A stretch of DNA of 24,970 nucleotides from an uncultured Muribaculaceae bacterium (GTDB lineage Bacteria; Bacteroidota; Bacteroidia; Bacteroidales; Muribaculaceae): contig CAJTXL010000036.1 of assembly GCA_910583525.1 (NCBI GenBank), positions 1 to 24,970 on the forward strand. The letters are read 5' to 3'. The notes beneath the pieces are model-generated. The model saw nothing but the letters and a program-made list of their open reading frames with translations, ran no database searches and was not told where the DNA came from. Position numbers and translations under genes: made by a program. Positions within the stretch are counted from its first letter, which is position 1; every line of letters begins with the position of its first letter. Shown piece after piece: positions 14,269 through 22,935 of the stretch.

Positions 14269-16368
14269 ATGGATTTTCGTCTCGACTCACAATACAAGCC
14301 TACCGGCGACCAGCCGCAGGCGATAGCCCAGCTCGTAGAGGGCGTGAACGCCGGTCGTGAGGCACAGACCCTGCTCGGTGTGACAGGTTCGGGAAAGACC
14401 TTTACGATGGCAAATGTCATCAAAGAGGTAAAAAAGCCGACTTTGATTTTAAGCCACAACAAGACGCTTGCGGCACAGCTCTACAGCGAGTTCAAGCAAT
14501 TTTTTCCCGATAACGCGGTACAGTATTTCGTGTCCTACTACGATTATTATCAGCCCGAGGCATATATCCCTTCGGTCGATAAGTATATCGAGAAGGATTT
14601 GATGATTAACGACGAAATCGACCGTCTGCGTCTTGCCACGACATCGGCGCTCCTGTCTGGCCGACGTGACGTAGTTGTCGTTTCGTCGGTTTCGTGTCTC
14701 TACGGCATGGGCAATCCCGACGATTTCCACGAAAATGTGGTGACCGTGCGAAAAGGCATGAAAATCGCCCGTAACGCTTTTCTGCGGAAACTTGTTGCCG
14801 CACTTTACAGCCGTAACGAGGTCGATTTCCAGCGCGGCACATTTCGTGTCAAAGGCGACACTGTCGACATCAGGCTCGCCTACGAAGAGATTGTGGTGCG
14901 TGTGGTGTTTTGGGGCGACGAGGTCGAATCGGTGATAACGCTAAGACCCGAAGACAACGCGCATCTCGGCACGCACGACAGCTTCAACATCTACCCGGCC
15001 AATCTCTTTGTGACATCGCCTGCGCGCCAGGCCTCGGCGATAGCGCAGATACAGCTCGACCTCGGGGAACAAATCAAGTTCTTCAACAATGAGGCACGGG
15101 AACTTGAGGCACAACGCATCGAAGAGCGTGTGACATACGATGTCGAGATGATAAAAGAGCTGGGCTACTGCACCGGTATCGAGAACTATTCGCGGTATTT
15201 CGACGGGCGTCGCGAGGGCGAACGTCCTTTCTGCCTGCTTGACTATTTCCCGAAAGATTTCCTCACCATCATCGACGAAAGTCATGTGACTGTGCCGCAG
15301 ATACGGGCAATGTACGGCGGTGACCGTTCGCGCAAGGAGAACCTTGTGAACTACGGTTTCCGGCTTCCGGCGGCTCTCGACAACCGGCCTTTGAAATTCG
15401 AGGAGTTCGAGTCGATGGCGCCGCAGGTGATTTATGTCAGCGCAACTCCGGCCGACTACGAGCTTGAACGTTGCGAGGGCGTAGTTGTCGAACAAGTGAT
15501 ACGTCCTACCGGTCTGCTTGACCCGATGATACACGTCAAGCCTTCGACAAACCAGATTGACGATTTGCTCGAAGAGATACAGCTTCGGATAGAGCGCAAT
15601 GAACGCACCCTGGTGACGACTCTCACAAAGCGCATGGCCGAGGAGCTGAATGAATATTTTTTGAAGCTTAAAATCAAGACGGCATATATACACAGCGATG
15701 TCGATACTCTCGACCGCATCAAGATACTCGATGGGTTGAGGGCAGGGGAGTATGATGTTCTTATCGGCGTAAACCTTCTGCGTGAGGGCCTTGACCTGCC
15801 TGAGGTTTCGCTTGTCGCAATACTCGATGCCGACAAGGAAGGTTTTCTCCGTAGCCACCGCTCGCTGACGCAGACCGTCGGGCGCGCAGCACGAAACCTT
15901 AACGGCGAGGTGATAATGTATGCCGACAAAATCACCGAGTCGATGCAACAGACTATCGACGAGACCGAGCGCCGCCGCAGCGTACAGCTTGCCTATAACG
16001 AGGAGCATGGTATAACGCCACAGGCAATCGTCAAGGCACGCAATGCCATTGTCGGGCTTGAAAAAGAAGAGGTCGATTTCGATGCTTCGGCAAGCAGCCG
16101 CAAAGGCCGTACCGACAAGCAGCTTAAGACCCGAGAAAAGTCTGCGCGCCACAGCATACAGTACGCCGAGGAGTTCTCTACTTCTGTCGATATAGCCGCC
16201 GACCCCGTGGTGGCCTATATGAATGCCGACGAGCTGCAGCGCTCCATAAACCGCTTGCGCGGCGATATGCTCAAGGCGGCCAAGGAAATGGAATTCATCA
16301 CTGCGGCACGTCTGCGCGATGAAATAATAAAACTTGAGCTGAAGCTCGAAAGCATGGGTAAAGCATGA
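14269..16368 (+). CDS. uvrB: Excinuclease ABC subunit B
   Basis: This 699-residue helicase-like protein verifies DNA damage in nucleotide excision repair and loads UvrC. Walker A is GVTGSGKT (37-44) and the damage-probing beta-hairpin lies in SYYDYYQPEAYIPSVDKYIE (about 89-108). Walker B is DESH (336-339), and helicase motifs V and VI appear around NLLREGLDLPE and QTVGRAARN. The C-terminal UVR motif that binds UvrC is at about 655-690. The region at 605-650 is charged and less conserved. Length is slightly over the usual 660-680. The stop overlaps the next start by 4 bases (ATGA), so translation with the radical SAM gene is probably coupled. Confidence 0.98.
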   Translation: MDFRLDSQYKPTGDQPQAIAQLVEGVNAGREAQTLLGVTGSGKTFTMANVIKEVKKPTLILSHNKTLAAQLYSEFKQFFPDNAVQYFVSYYDYYQPEAYIPSVDKYIEKDLMINDEIDRLRLATTSALLSGRRDVVVVSSVSCLYGMGNPDDFHENVVTVRKGMKIARNAFLRKLVAALYSRNEVDFQRGTFRVKGDTVDIRLAYEEIVVRVVFWGDEVESVITLRPEDNAHLGTHDSFNIYPANLFVTSPARQASAIAQIQLDLGEQIKFFNNEARELEAQRIEERVTYDVEMIKELGYCTGIENYSRYFDGRREGERPFCLLDYFPKDFLTIIDESHVTVPQIRAMYGGDRSRKENLVNYGFRLPAALDNRPLKFEEFESMAPQVIYVSATPADYELERCEGVVVEQVIRPTGLLDPMIHVKPSTNQIDDLLEEIQLRIERNERTLVTTLTKRMAEELNEYFLKLKIKTAYIHSDVDTLDRIKILDGLRAGEYDVLIGVNLLREGLDLPEVSLVAILDADKEGFLRSHRSLTQTVGRAARNLNGEVIMYADKITESMQQTIDETERRRSVQLAYNEEHGITPQAIVKARNAIVGLEKEEVDFDASASSRKGRTDKQLKTREKSARHSIQYAEEFSTSVDIAADPVVAYMNADELQRSINRLRGDMLKAAKEMEFITAARLRDEIIKLELKLESMGKA

Positions 16369-18266
16369 GCCGTCGGGATGTTGCGATAGATTACTCACGG
16401 CTAAAGCCTACCGACTGGCTGCCGACGTCGGTAAAAGAGATGAAGGCCTTGGGCTGGGACGGTGTCGATGTCGTGCTCTTTTCAGGCGACGCATATGTCG
16501 ACCATCCGGCTTTCGGTGCGGCTGTCATCGGCCGTACTCTACAGGCTGCCGGCTATCGTGTGGCTATTGTGCCCCAGCCGAACTGGCAGGACGATTTGCG
16601 CGATTTCCGCAAGTTCGGGCGTCCGCGTCTGTTTTTCGGCATAAGTGCCGGGGCGATGGACTCTATGGTGAACCACTATACGGCAAACCGTCGTCGCCGT
16701 TCCGACGACGCATACACTCCCGGCGGACGCCATGGCGCACGGCCCGACTATCCGACAATCGTCTATAGTAAAATATTGCGAGAGCTTTATCCCGATGTGC
16801 CCATTGTGGCCGGAGGCATAGAGGCGTCTTTGCGTCGTTTGTCGCACTATGATTATTGGCAGGACAGGCTGCGCCCGTCAATCATTGCCGATGCGGCTGT
16901 CGATATGCTGCTTTACGGCATGGGCGAGCGTTGCGTTGTCGAGCTTGCGCGTCGGCTCGATGCCGGTGAAAAAATCGGCGACATATGCGATTTGCACCAA
17001 AGTGTCGTGCTAAGGCCTTTGTCGGAGATGCCCGAAGCGTCGGGCGACGGCGGCATCGTGCTCGCATCTTTCGAGCAGTGTCTGCGCGACAAACGCTGTC
17101 AGGCCACCAACTTCAAGCATATCGAGCAGCAGAGCAACCGCTACGACGGCGGTGCCGTAATATGGCAGGCTACGGGCGGAAAAGCCGTAAAGGCGAACCC
17201 TATGTATCCGGCCATGACGACGGGCGAAATCGATGCGTCGTTCGACTTGCCTTATACACGTCTTCCGCATCCACGCTACCGTGGCAAGACCATTCCGGCT
17301 TATGAGATGATACGCCATTCGGTGAATATGCACCGCGGATGTTTCGGCGGATGTGCATTTTGCACCATCTCTGCCCACCAGGGAAAATTCATAGCGTCGA
17401 GGTCGAAAGAGTCTATCATGCGCGAAGTGTCGCAGGTGACGCGGATGCCCGATTTCAAAGGTTACATAAGTGACCTTGGTGGTCCGTCGGCCAACATGTA
17501 TGCCATGGGCGGCCGCGACCGGTCTTTGTGCGCAAAGTGCATGCGGCCTTCGTGCCTTCATCCGTCGCCATGCGCCAATCTTGATACCGACCATTCGCGA
17601 CTGCTCGACATTTATCGAAGTGTCGATGCGTTGCCGGGCGTGAAGAAATCGTTCGTAGGGTCGGGTGTGCGTTACGACTTGTCGATGCACCCGACAGGCA
17701 ATGCCGCTATCGACCGTACTAACCGTCGCTACAATGAAGAACTGATACGCAACCATGTGTCGGGACGCCTTAAAGTTGCGCCCGAACATACGTCAGATGC
17801 GGTCCTCGCTGTCATGCGCAAGCCTTCGTTCGCTCTTTTCAAGGAGTTCAAACGGCTGTTTGACCGTGTCAATGCCGAGGCCGGACTGCGGCAGCAACTG
17901 ATACCGTATTTTATTTCGTCGCATCCCGGATGCCACGATGTCGATATGGCATGTCTTGCAGCGGAGACCAAGGCTCTCGACTTCCATCTTGAACAGGTGC
18001 AGGACTTCACTCCTACGCCAATGACGCTTGCCACCGAGATTTATTATACGGGCATACACCCTTACACGGGCGAAGAGGTCTATACGGCAACCGCTGCCGA
18101 CGAGAAACTGCGCCAACGCATGTTCTTCTTTTGGTACGACCCTGCTTACAGGGCGCGTATCACCTCGACCCTGCACCGTATCGGGCGTCCTGACTTAATT
18201 GGCAAACTGTTCGGCAGCGCTCCGCCGCATAAGGCCGGTGGGCGTCGAAGGCCATTAGGCCGCTGA
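16365..18266 (+). CDS. YgiQ-family radical SAM protein
   Basis: This 633-residue protein binds a 4Fe-4S cluster through C326, C330 and C333 (RGCFGGCAFC), the radical SAM CxxxCxxC motif. The N-terminal domain with LPTSVKEMKALGWDGVDVVL and a B12-binding-like fold, the central radical SAM barrel and the C-terminal extension match the YgiQ/UPF0313 family. The reaction catalysed by this family is not established. Extra cysteines occur in a short cluster (CAKCMRPSCLHPSPC, about 385-400) that could bind another metal. Length is below the 700 or so residues of the E. coli member. It shares a 4-base ATGA overlap with uvrB. Confidence 0.9.
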   Translation: MSRRDVAIDYSRLKPTDWLPTSVKEMKALGWDGVDVVLFSGDAYVDHPAFGAAVIGRTLQAAGYRVAIVPQPNWQDDLRDFRKFGRPRLFFGISAGAMDSMVNHYTANRRRRSDDAYTPGGRHGARPDYPTIVYSKILRELYPDVPIVAGGIEASLRRLSHYDYWQDRLRPSIIADAAVDMLLYGMGERCVVELARRLDAGEKIGDICDLHQSVVLRPLSEMPEASGDGGIVLASFEQCLRDKRCQATNFKHIEQQSNRYDGGAVIWQATGGKAVKANPMYPAMTTGEIDASFDLPYTRLPHPRYRGKTIPAYEMIRHSVNMHRGCFGGCAFCTISAHQGKFIASRSKESIMREVSQVTRMPDFKGYISDLGGPSANMYAMGGRDRSLCAKCMRPSCLHPSPCANLDTDHSRLLDIYRSVDALPGVKKSFVGSGVRYDLSMHPTGNAAIDRTNRRYNEELIRNHVSGRLKVAPEHTSDAVLAVMRKPSFALFKEFKRLFDRVNAEAGLRQQLIPYFISSHPGCHDVDMACLAAETKALDFHLEQVQDFTPTPMTLATEIYYTGIHPYTGEEVYTATAADEKLRQRMFFFWYDPAYRARITSTLHRIGRPDLIGKLFGSAPPHKAGGRRRPLGR

Positions 18267-18341
18267 AAGCAAACTAAAGCGCGGTGAGATTGTTATAATA
18301 TCATAATTAACATTAAACATAACGTTTTAACTCTCATCGCA

Positions 18342-18893
18342 ATGAAAACTCTCAATGTTAACTATCTCGGCACCACACGTCTTTGGTGGTTGGTGCTTGC
18401 CATCGGCATTCTGCTCGTGCTCGGAGGTTTCGCCTATTGGTTCTGGCCGGCAGCCGGATATGCGGTAGCGTCGCAGATTTTCGGTTGGCTCCTTGTGCTT
18501 GCCGGTGTCGTGCAGCTTTGTGTGGCTTCAGGCCCGAACCGTGCAAGCGGCTGGGGCTGGTGGCTCGCAGGCGGCGTAATCGACATGTTTATCGGTTTCA
18601 TGCTTGTCAGAAGCATACTTTTGTCTGAAATGGTTTTCCCCTATTTCCTGGCAATCATTTTCATCTTCTGGGGCATTGAGGCTTTTGTCGGGGCCGCAGC
18701 CGGACGTCGCGCCAAATATTGGTGGCTCGGAATTGTCAACGGCATATTGCTCTGCCTTATAGGCTTCTTTTTCCTTGAGGCGGGATATGTAAGCGACATG
18801 CTCATGGTGTCTTTCCTTACGTCGATAGCCTTTATCTATTGGGGCTTTACAGTAGCGATTGCCGCCTACGATATGAAACCTGTCCGCAAATGA
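18342..18893 (+). CDS. HdeD-like (DUF308) membrane protein
   Basis: This 183-residue protein has about six hydrophobic segments in three hairpin pairs, the architecture of HdeD/DUF308 proteins. Segments begin near residue 15 (WWLVLAIGILLVLGGFAYWF) and end near residue 175. In E. coli HdeD is linked to acid resistance, but in Bacteroidetes the role is unknown. A Gly/Trp-rich turn (GWGWWLAGGVID) lies in the middle. It follows the radical SAM gene after 75 bases with no clear terminator between, and it could be co-transcribed or have its own promoter in the AT-rich gap (18290-18335), where I see no clean TAnnTTTG box. Confidence 0.82.
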   Translation: MKTLNVNYLGTTRLWWLVLAIGILLVLGGFAYWFWPAAGYAVASQIFGWLLVLAGVVQLCVASGPNRASGWGWWLAGGVIDMFIGFMLVRSILLSEMVFPYFLAIIFIFWGIEAFVGAAAGRRAKYWWLGIVNGILLCLIGFFFLEAGYVSDMLMVSFLTSIAFIYWGFTVAIAAYDMKPVRK

Positions 18894-18929
18894 AGCTTCA
18901 TGCATCTGACCTTTGATTTACGGCTCCGC

Positions 18930-18959
18930 CGGGACGGCGCGCCAATTTGCGCCGTCCCG
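18930..18959. other. Perfect GC-rich hairpin without T tract
   Basis: An 11-bp perfect inverted repeat (18930-18940 with 18949-18959, loop gccaattt) lies 36 bases after the HdeD-like stop. No T run follows on either strand, so it is not a standard intrinsic terminator. It could still protect the 3' end of the mRNA or work with a termination factor. Confidence 0.6.
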
Positions 18960-19035
18960 ACGGGTTTGCCTGTCCCCGGGCTTATAAAAATGCTTAAAAG
19001 AGGTCCTGATGCCCGTTCTGCTGCCAATTTTTGCG

Positions 19036-19043
19036 TATCTTTG
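19036..19043 (+). promoter_or_regulatory. -7 box TATCTTTG upstream of the WG-rich protein gene
   Basis: TATCTTTG is a clean TAnnTTTG match 88 bases before the ATG at 19132, identical to the thrS box. It would give a leader of about 80 nt. No good -33 element is seen. Confidence 0.55.
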
Positions 19044-19131
19044 TCAATCATACTCTAAACCTATGGGCCTTAAGAAAGTCTAAGGATAAAGTGCATAAAG
19101 ATTTAAAACAAACCTGATATACGCTTAAACG

Positions 19132-20286
19132 ATGAAAAAGGTCACCAAATCTCTCATTTTCCTGTGTGCGGCTGCAATTGCGGTGCCGTCGGCCATCTGT
19201 GCCCAGGACCCTTACGATGACTTGTATTATTCTCCATCGAAGGCAGCAAAGAAGAAAAAAGAGAACGCGCAGCGCTCTTACGATTATACTACCGTCGACT
19301 ACCCGTCGGCCGACAGCTATGAGGGCGGTTCGACACGTCCGCTGAATGTCGATGTCGATACGTATAACCGCCGCAACCGAAGTGCCGCATCTTCCCAATC
19401 GGGCACATCCGGTCTTGGCGAAGACGGTTTTGCCTACACAAGGCGCATCGAACGCTATCACAACCCCGATGTCGTAGAGTCGACGGGCGATACGGCTTTG
19501 ATGGAATATTACTACAATACTCCGTCGCAGCAGGATGTGAACATCTATGTGATAAATTCCATAGACCCTTATCCTTATAGCTTCAACGCATGGAATCCGT
19601 TCTATAACCCCTATCGTTATACATGGGGGCCGTTGTGGAGCTTCGGTTGGGGCTATGACCCTTGGTTCGACATCTCATGGGGCTGGGGTAATCCTTGGTA
19701 TCCCGGATGGGGTCCTTCGTGGAGCTGGGGGCCGTCATGGGGCTGGGGCCCTTCGTGGGGATGGCATCCCGGTCATCATCATCCTTGGCATCCGGGTCAT
19801 CATCCCGGAATACATCCTCCGATGCGTCCGGGTCATGGCTGGGCTTCGAACTCAGTAGGTGCACAGCGTCCGCACAGGCCTTCCTATTCGGGTAGCTCCA
19901 ACAGAAATCCGTCCTACAACAACTCTGGCAACCGCTATCCCTCATCGACTCGTCCCGGCAACAACGGGCGTCCGTCGAACGGTTGGGGTTCGTATGACCG
20001 TCCCGGTAACAATGGTTCGGGCAGCGGTGTGCGTCCATCCTCGCCGACAAACTCTAACAACAACGGAAATGTTTCGCGTCCGTCGAACAACAGCCGTCGT
20101 GGACAGAGTTCCAATTATCGCGGCAACAGCAGTTCGCCGAGCCGCAGTTCGGGTTCTTCGTACCGTGGCGGAAACAGCTCGGGCAGCTACCGTGGCGGAA
20201 GCAGTTACCGAAGCGGCGGTGGTGGCGGAAGCTATAACGGCGGCGGAAGCTACCGAGGCGGCGGAGGGCGTGGCGGCCGGCGTTGA
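19132..20286 (+). CDS. Secreted Trp/Gly/His-rich low-complexity protein
   Basis: I do not recognise a named family. This 384-residue protein begins with a signal peptide (to about Ala24 or Gln25). Residues 26-152 are charged and Tyr-rich (PYDDLYYSPSKAAKKKKE; MEYYYNTPSQQDVNIYVI). Residues 153-211 are aromatic, with many WG and PxWGWGP units. Residues 212-228 are His-rich (HPGHHHPWHPGHHPGIHPP). Residues 240-384 are Ser/Asn/Gly/Arg-rich and end in YRGG and GGGGRGGRR repeats. This fits an extracytoplasmic, possibly surface, disordered protein. Similar proteins are, from memory, common as hypotheticals in Bacteroidales. The His tract could bind metal, which is inference. The OmpP1/FadL-like gene follows after 51 bases and shares the transcript. 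Confidence 0.8.
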   Translation: MKKVTKSLIFLCAAAIAVPSAICAQDPYDDLYYSPSKAAKKKKENAQRSYDYTTVDYPSADSYEGGSTRPLNVDVDTYNRRNRSAASSQSGTSGLGEDGFAYTRRIERYHNPDVVESTGDTALMEYYYNTPSQQDVNIYVINSIDPYPYSFNAWNPFYNPYRYTWGPLWSFGWGYDPWFDISWGWGNPWYPGWGPSWSWGPSWGWGPSWGWHPGHHHPWHPGHHPGIHPPMRPGHGWASNSVGAQRPHRPSYSGSSNRNPSYNNSGNRYPSSTRPGNNGRPSNGWGSYDRPGNNGSGSGVRPSSPTNSNNNGNVSRPSNNSRRGQSSNYRGNSSSPSRSSGSSYRGGNSSGSYRGGSSYRSGGGGGSYNGGGSYRGGGGRGGRR

Positions 20287-20337
20287 TGCCATCAAATTAG
20301 CCACAAAAAGAAATTTCACGAACAACTACTTTTATTT

Positions 20338-21963
20338 ATGAAAACAGGAATATTGACGGCTCTCGGCATTGCGATGCTCTCTTGTGGCAGCATCGCAGCC
20401 CAGACTGCCGTAGACGCATATTCGCTTACGCCCGTGCAGCTTCGTGGTACAGCGCGCTTCGTAGGTATGGGTGGGGCTTTCACATCGCTTGGCGGCGATA
20501 TTTCGTCGATGACGCAAAATCCGGCCGGTCTCGGCTTGTACCGTTCGAGCGACATCGGGCTGACGTTCGACATCAGCATGCGCTCGTATAAAGCACAGAC
20601 AAATTTTCAGACCGACAAAAGGACTGAGACGCGCGCCTATTTCGACAGCTTCGGTTATGTAGGCGTTGCCAACCTCGGCGGAGCGCTTCGTTCCATACAG
20701 TGGGGGCTTGGATACAGCAGGCTCGCATCGTTCGATAGGCGGATATCGGGCTACGCAAGACCGACTTCGACGTCTTTGACGAATTACATTGCGTTATTTA
20801 CCGACGGTATCAGCTCGGATAAAATTCTTGATGCGGACGGCAACGACCCCTATGCCTCCGGTGAAGATTGGCTGTCGATACTCGGTTATAACTCGTTTAT
20901 GATTAACAATACGGTTGACGACACGCAATATGCCGGTCTGTATCAGAACGGAACGACAGGCGATGCCCTGTTCGATGTCCGTGAGCGCGGATATGTCGAT
21001 GAATACAATATCGACATTGCCGGTAACGTGTCGGATGTCGTGTTTTGGGGCTTTGGTGTCGGCATAGTAAGTTCGCACATGACCCGTGAGTCGAATTACT
21101 CCGAAAGCATGGCCGGTGCGCTTGTCTACGACCGTGCCGATGATAAGCTTAAAAATGGCAATGCCGGTTTTAACCTGTACAATTACCAGTCGGTCAGCGG
21201 TAGCGGTGCCAACCTTAAGTTCGGCGTTATTGTCCGTCCTATAGAAATGCTCCGTATAGGAGCCGCGATACACACTCCCACATGGCTGCATCTGTCGCAT
21301 AGTGGTTTCGGAGAAGTCGCCTACAACTATACTCCCGACGGCACTGAAGACACCAATTCAGATGGCGTCGGTACGCCGGACTATGATTACCGTTCGCGTC
21401 TTAACACGCCTTGGCGTTTTATGGTTGGCATATCGACCGTTATAGGCAGCAAGGCCATCATAAGCCTCGACTATGAGCGTGTGGCCTACAACGACATGAC
21501 GCTAAAACAGGAGCGCTATGATGACTACTATGGCTACACAAGCGATTTCGAAGACAATACATATGCCAACGACGACGTCAAAAAAATGTTCCGGGCCGCA
21601 AATATTATCCGAGTTGGAGCGGAATACCGCATATTGCCGTCGCTTTCTGTCCGCCTCGGCTACAATTGGCAAGGTTCGGCGGTAAAGAGCACTGCCTACG
21701 ACGGTGGCATGGAGATACCTACAAACGGTACCAATCCGGCATTTACGTTCAACAACGACACTCACAATATCTGTGTCGGCCTTGGCTATCGCTACCGTTC
21801 GTGGTATATCGATGCGGCATTCCAGCACACCATACAGAACGGGCGCTACAATGCCTATACTCCCTTCCCGAAGTTCGACGGTTCGGGAATGAACACCACG
21901 CCGTCGGCCAAGCTTACCAACACCTATAACAATATAGTCATTTCAACAGGTTTCAGGTTCTGA
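20338..21963 (+). CDS. OmpP1/FadL-like outer-membrane barrel protein
   Basis: This 541-residue protein has a signal peptide ending about at GSIAA-Q and then a family-typical start: AYSLTPVQLRGTARFVGMGG, ISSMTQNPAGLGLYRSSDIG. Proteins with this ALGGAF..NPAG pattern belong to the OmpP1/FadL/TodX group, a long beta-barrel that can pass hydrophobic substrates. Alternating hydrophobic strands run to the C-terminal VISTGFRF, which has the aromatic last residue expected for barrel insertion. The substrate is unknown. In Bacteroidetes such genes are sometimes annotated as hemin receptors on weak grounds. It is the second gene of a bicistron and is followed after 22 bases by a terminator. Confidence 0.85.
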   Translation: MKTGILTALGIAMLSCGSIAAQTAVDAYSLTPVQLRGTARFVGMGGAFTSLGGDISSMTQNPAGLGLYRSSDIGLTFDISMRSYKAQTNFQTDKRTETRAYFDSFGYVGVANLGGALRSIQWGLGYSRLASFDRRISGYARPTSTSLTNYIALFTDGISSDKILDADGNDPYASGEDWLSILGYNSFMINNTVDDTQYAGLYQNGTTGDALFDVRERGYVDEYNIDIAGNVSDVVFWGFGVGIVSSHMTRESNYSESMAGALVYDRADDKLKNGNAGFNLYNYQSVSGSGANLKFGVIVRPIEMLRIGAAIHTPTWLHLSHSGFGEVAYNYTPDGTEDTNSDGVGTPDYDYRSRLNTPWRFMVGISTVIGSKAIISLDYERVAYNDMTLKQERYDDYYGYTSDFEDNTYANDDVKKMFRAANIIRVGAEYRILPSLSVRLGYNWQGSAVKSTAYDGGMEIPTNGTNPAFTFNNDTHNICVGLGYRYRSWYIDAAFQHTIQNGRYNAYTPFPKFDGSGMNTTPSAKLTNTYNNIVISTGFRF

Positions 21964-21985
21964 GAACCGGCCTAACAATAAATTG

Positions 21986-22020
21986 CAGGGCTTTCCATTG
22001 TCGGGAAGCCCTGTTTTTTA
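21986..22020 (+). terminator. Terminator after the OmpP1/FadL-like gene
   Basis: An 11-bp stem with one G-U pair (21986-21996 with 22003-22013) and a 6-nt loop is followed by six T. It ends the transcript that starts near 19050. Confidence 0.9.
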
Positions 22021-22031
22021 AACAACCTCTT
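22015..22031 (+). repeat. 17-nt repeat, copy 1 (upstream of nigD-like gene)
   Basis: TTTTTAAACAACCTCTT occurs here and again, identical, at 23506-23522. This copy begins in the T tract of the preceding terminator and ends 66 bases before the nigD-like ATG. An AAC core is common in -35 sites of ECF sigma factors, so this copy could belong to a promoter for the adjacent sigma factor, but this is inference. Confidence 0.7.
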
Positions 22032-22041
22032 GGGCAAGATG

Positions 22042-22093
22042 CAAGGTTTTAAGATTTAAGGGATTTAATAAATAGAGAATAACAAAAACCTTG
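22042..22093 (+). promoter_or_regulatory. Inverted repeat in the nigD-like leader
   Basis: CAAGGTTTT (22042-22050) can pair perfectly with AAAACCTTG (22085-22093), leaving a 34-nt AT-rich loop. The right arm ends 4 bases before the ATG at 22098, so the fold could limit ribosome access. The string AGAATAACAAAA also occurs twice, at 22076-22087 and 22102-22113, once on each side of the start codon. Confidence 0.35.
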
Positions 22094-22097
22094 AATA

Positions 22098-22826
22098 ATG
22101 AAGAATAACAAAATCTTATTTGCCCTTATCGGGATTCTTGGCTTTGCGCCTCTGTTTCAAGCTTGTGACAATGACGATGATTCTATGTCGAACTATCACA
22201 CCGCTCTCGTGACGGTCTGTCCCAATGACGACGGGTCGTTTGTGCTGAACCTCGACGATGCCACCGTACTGTATCCTGCCAACATGAAAGTTTCGCCGTT
22301 TGGCAAAAAGGAAGTCAGGGCTTTGGTAAATTATAGCGAGGTGCCCGGAGAAGATGCTAAAGCCGTGGTCAAAAATGTGCAAGTCAACAGGATTGACAGC
22401 ATACGCACAAAAAATCCGGTAATGTCGCTCAGTGATAATGATGCCGCTTATGGTAACGACCCCATTGAGATTGTTCAGGATTGGGTCACGGTTGCCGAAG
22501 ACGGATACCTTACACTGCGTATCCGTACGTTGTGGGGCTTTAACAATCAGCCCCATGTACTAAACCTTGTAACAGGTGTAAACCACGAGGACCCCTTTGA
22601 AATGGAATTGCGTCATAATGCTATGGGAGATGTCGGAGGCCATTACGGCGATGCTTTGATTGCCTTTAATCTGAATGCTCTGCCTGAAATGGAAGGTTTC
22701 GTTAAGATTAAATTGCGTTGGAAATCTTTTTCGGGAGAAAAGTCGACCGAGTTCAATCTCAAGATGCGTAAGGACATTCCTTTTACCAATTCTGATAATG
22801 CATTATGCCATAAGAAAATCGAATAA
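22098..22826 (+). CDS. NigD-like lipoprotein
   Basis: This 242-residue protein has a lipoprotein signal: a hydrophobic core, then LFQAC with the acylated Cys at residue 23, then an Asp-rich stretch (DNDDD). Bacteroidetes lipoproteins with acidic residues just after the Cys are often exported to the cell surface. The remainder is beta-rich: a first domain (about 32-105; ALVTVCPNDDGSFVLNLDDA) and a second (about 120-235) with VAEDGYLTLRIRTLW and a late FSGEKSTEFNLKM. This matches NigD-like proteins with an N-terminal OB-type and a C-terminal beta-sandwich domain. The family was named from a bacteriocin-linked operon, but its general role is unclear. The downstream sigma/anti-sigma pair suggests it belongs to their regulon. 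Confidence 0.82.
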   Translation: MKNNKILFALIGILGFAPLFQACDNDDDSMSNYHTALVTVCPNDDGSFVLNLDDATVLYPANMKVSPFGKKEVRALVNYSEVPGEDAKAVVKNVQVNRIDSIRTKNPVMSLSDNDAAYGNDPIEIVQDWVTVAEDGYLTLRIRTLWGFNNQPHVLNLVTGVNHEDPFEMELRHNAMGDVGGHYGDALIAFNLNALPEMEGFVKIKLRWKSFSGEKSTEFNLKMRKDIPFTNSDNALCHKKIE

Positions 22827-22891
22827 ACAGGTGCTGTTTGCGTTACTATAGAATAGAGTAGCGATACAACTCGCATTGAATGTGTGAGCAG

Positions 22892-22935
22892 GTGGTTTCT
22901 AAACATTTATAGAAACCACTTCTCCTTTTTTCTCT
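22892..22935 (+). terminator. Terminator between the nigD-like and sigma genes
   Basis: A perfect 10-bp stem (GTGGTTTCTA, 22892-22901, with 22910-22919, 8-nt loop) is followed by a pyrimidine-rich tract with six T. It ends the nigD-like mRNA, at least in part, 20 bases before the sigma factor start. I see no obvious primary-sigma promoter in the short remaining gap. Confidence 0.72.

Noticed and set aside
14941..16398. Leftward 485-codon open frame opposite uvrB
   Set aside because: It lies antisense to the conserved helicase domain of uvrB and shows no recognisable motif; it is a codon-bias shadow.
19640..19830. CRISPR-like or DNA repeat array
   Set aside because: The repeated bases encode the WG/PxWGWGP and HPGHH units of the low-complexity protein, in frame, with no uniform repeat and spacer structure.
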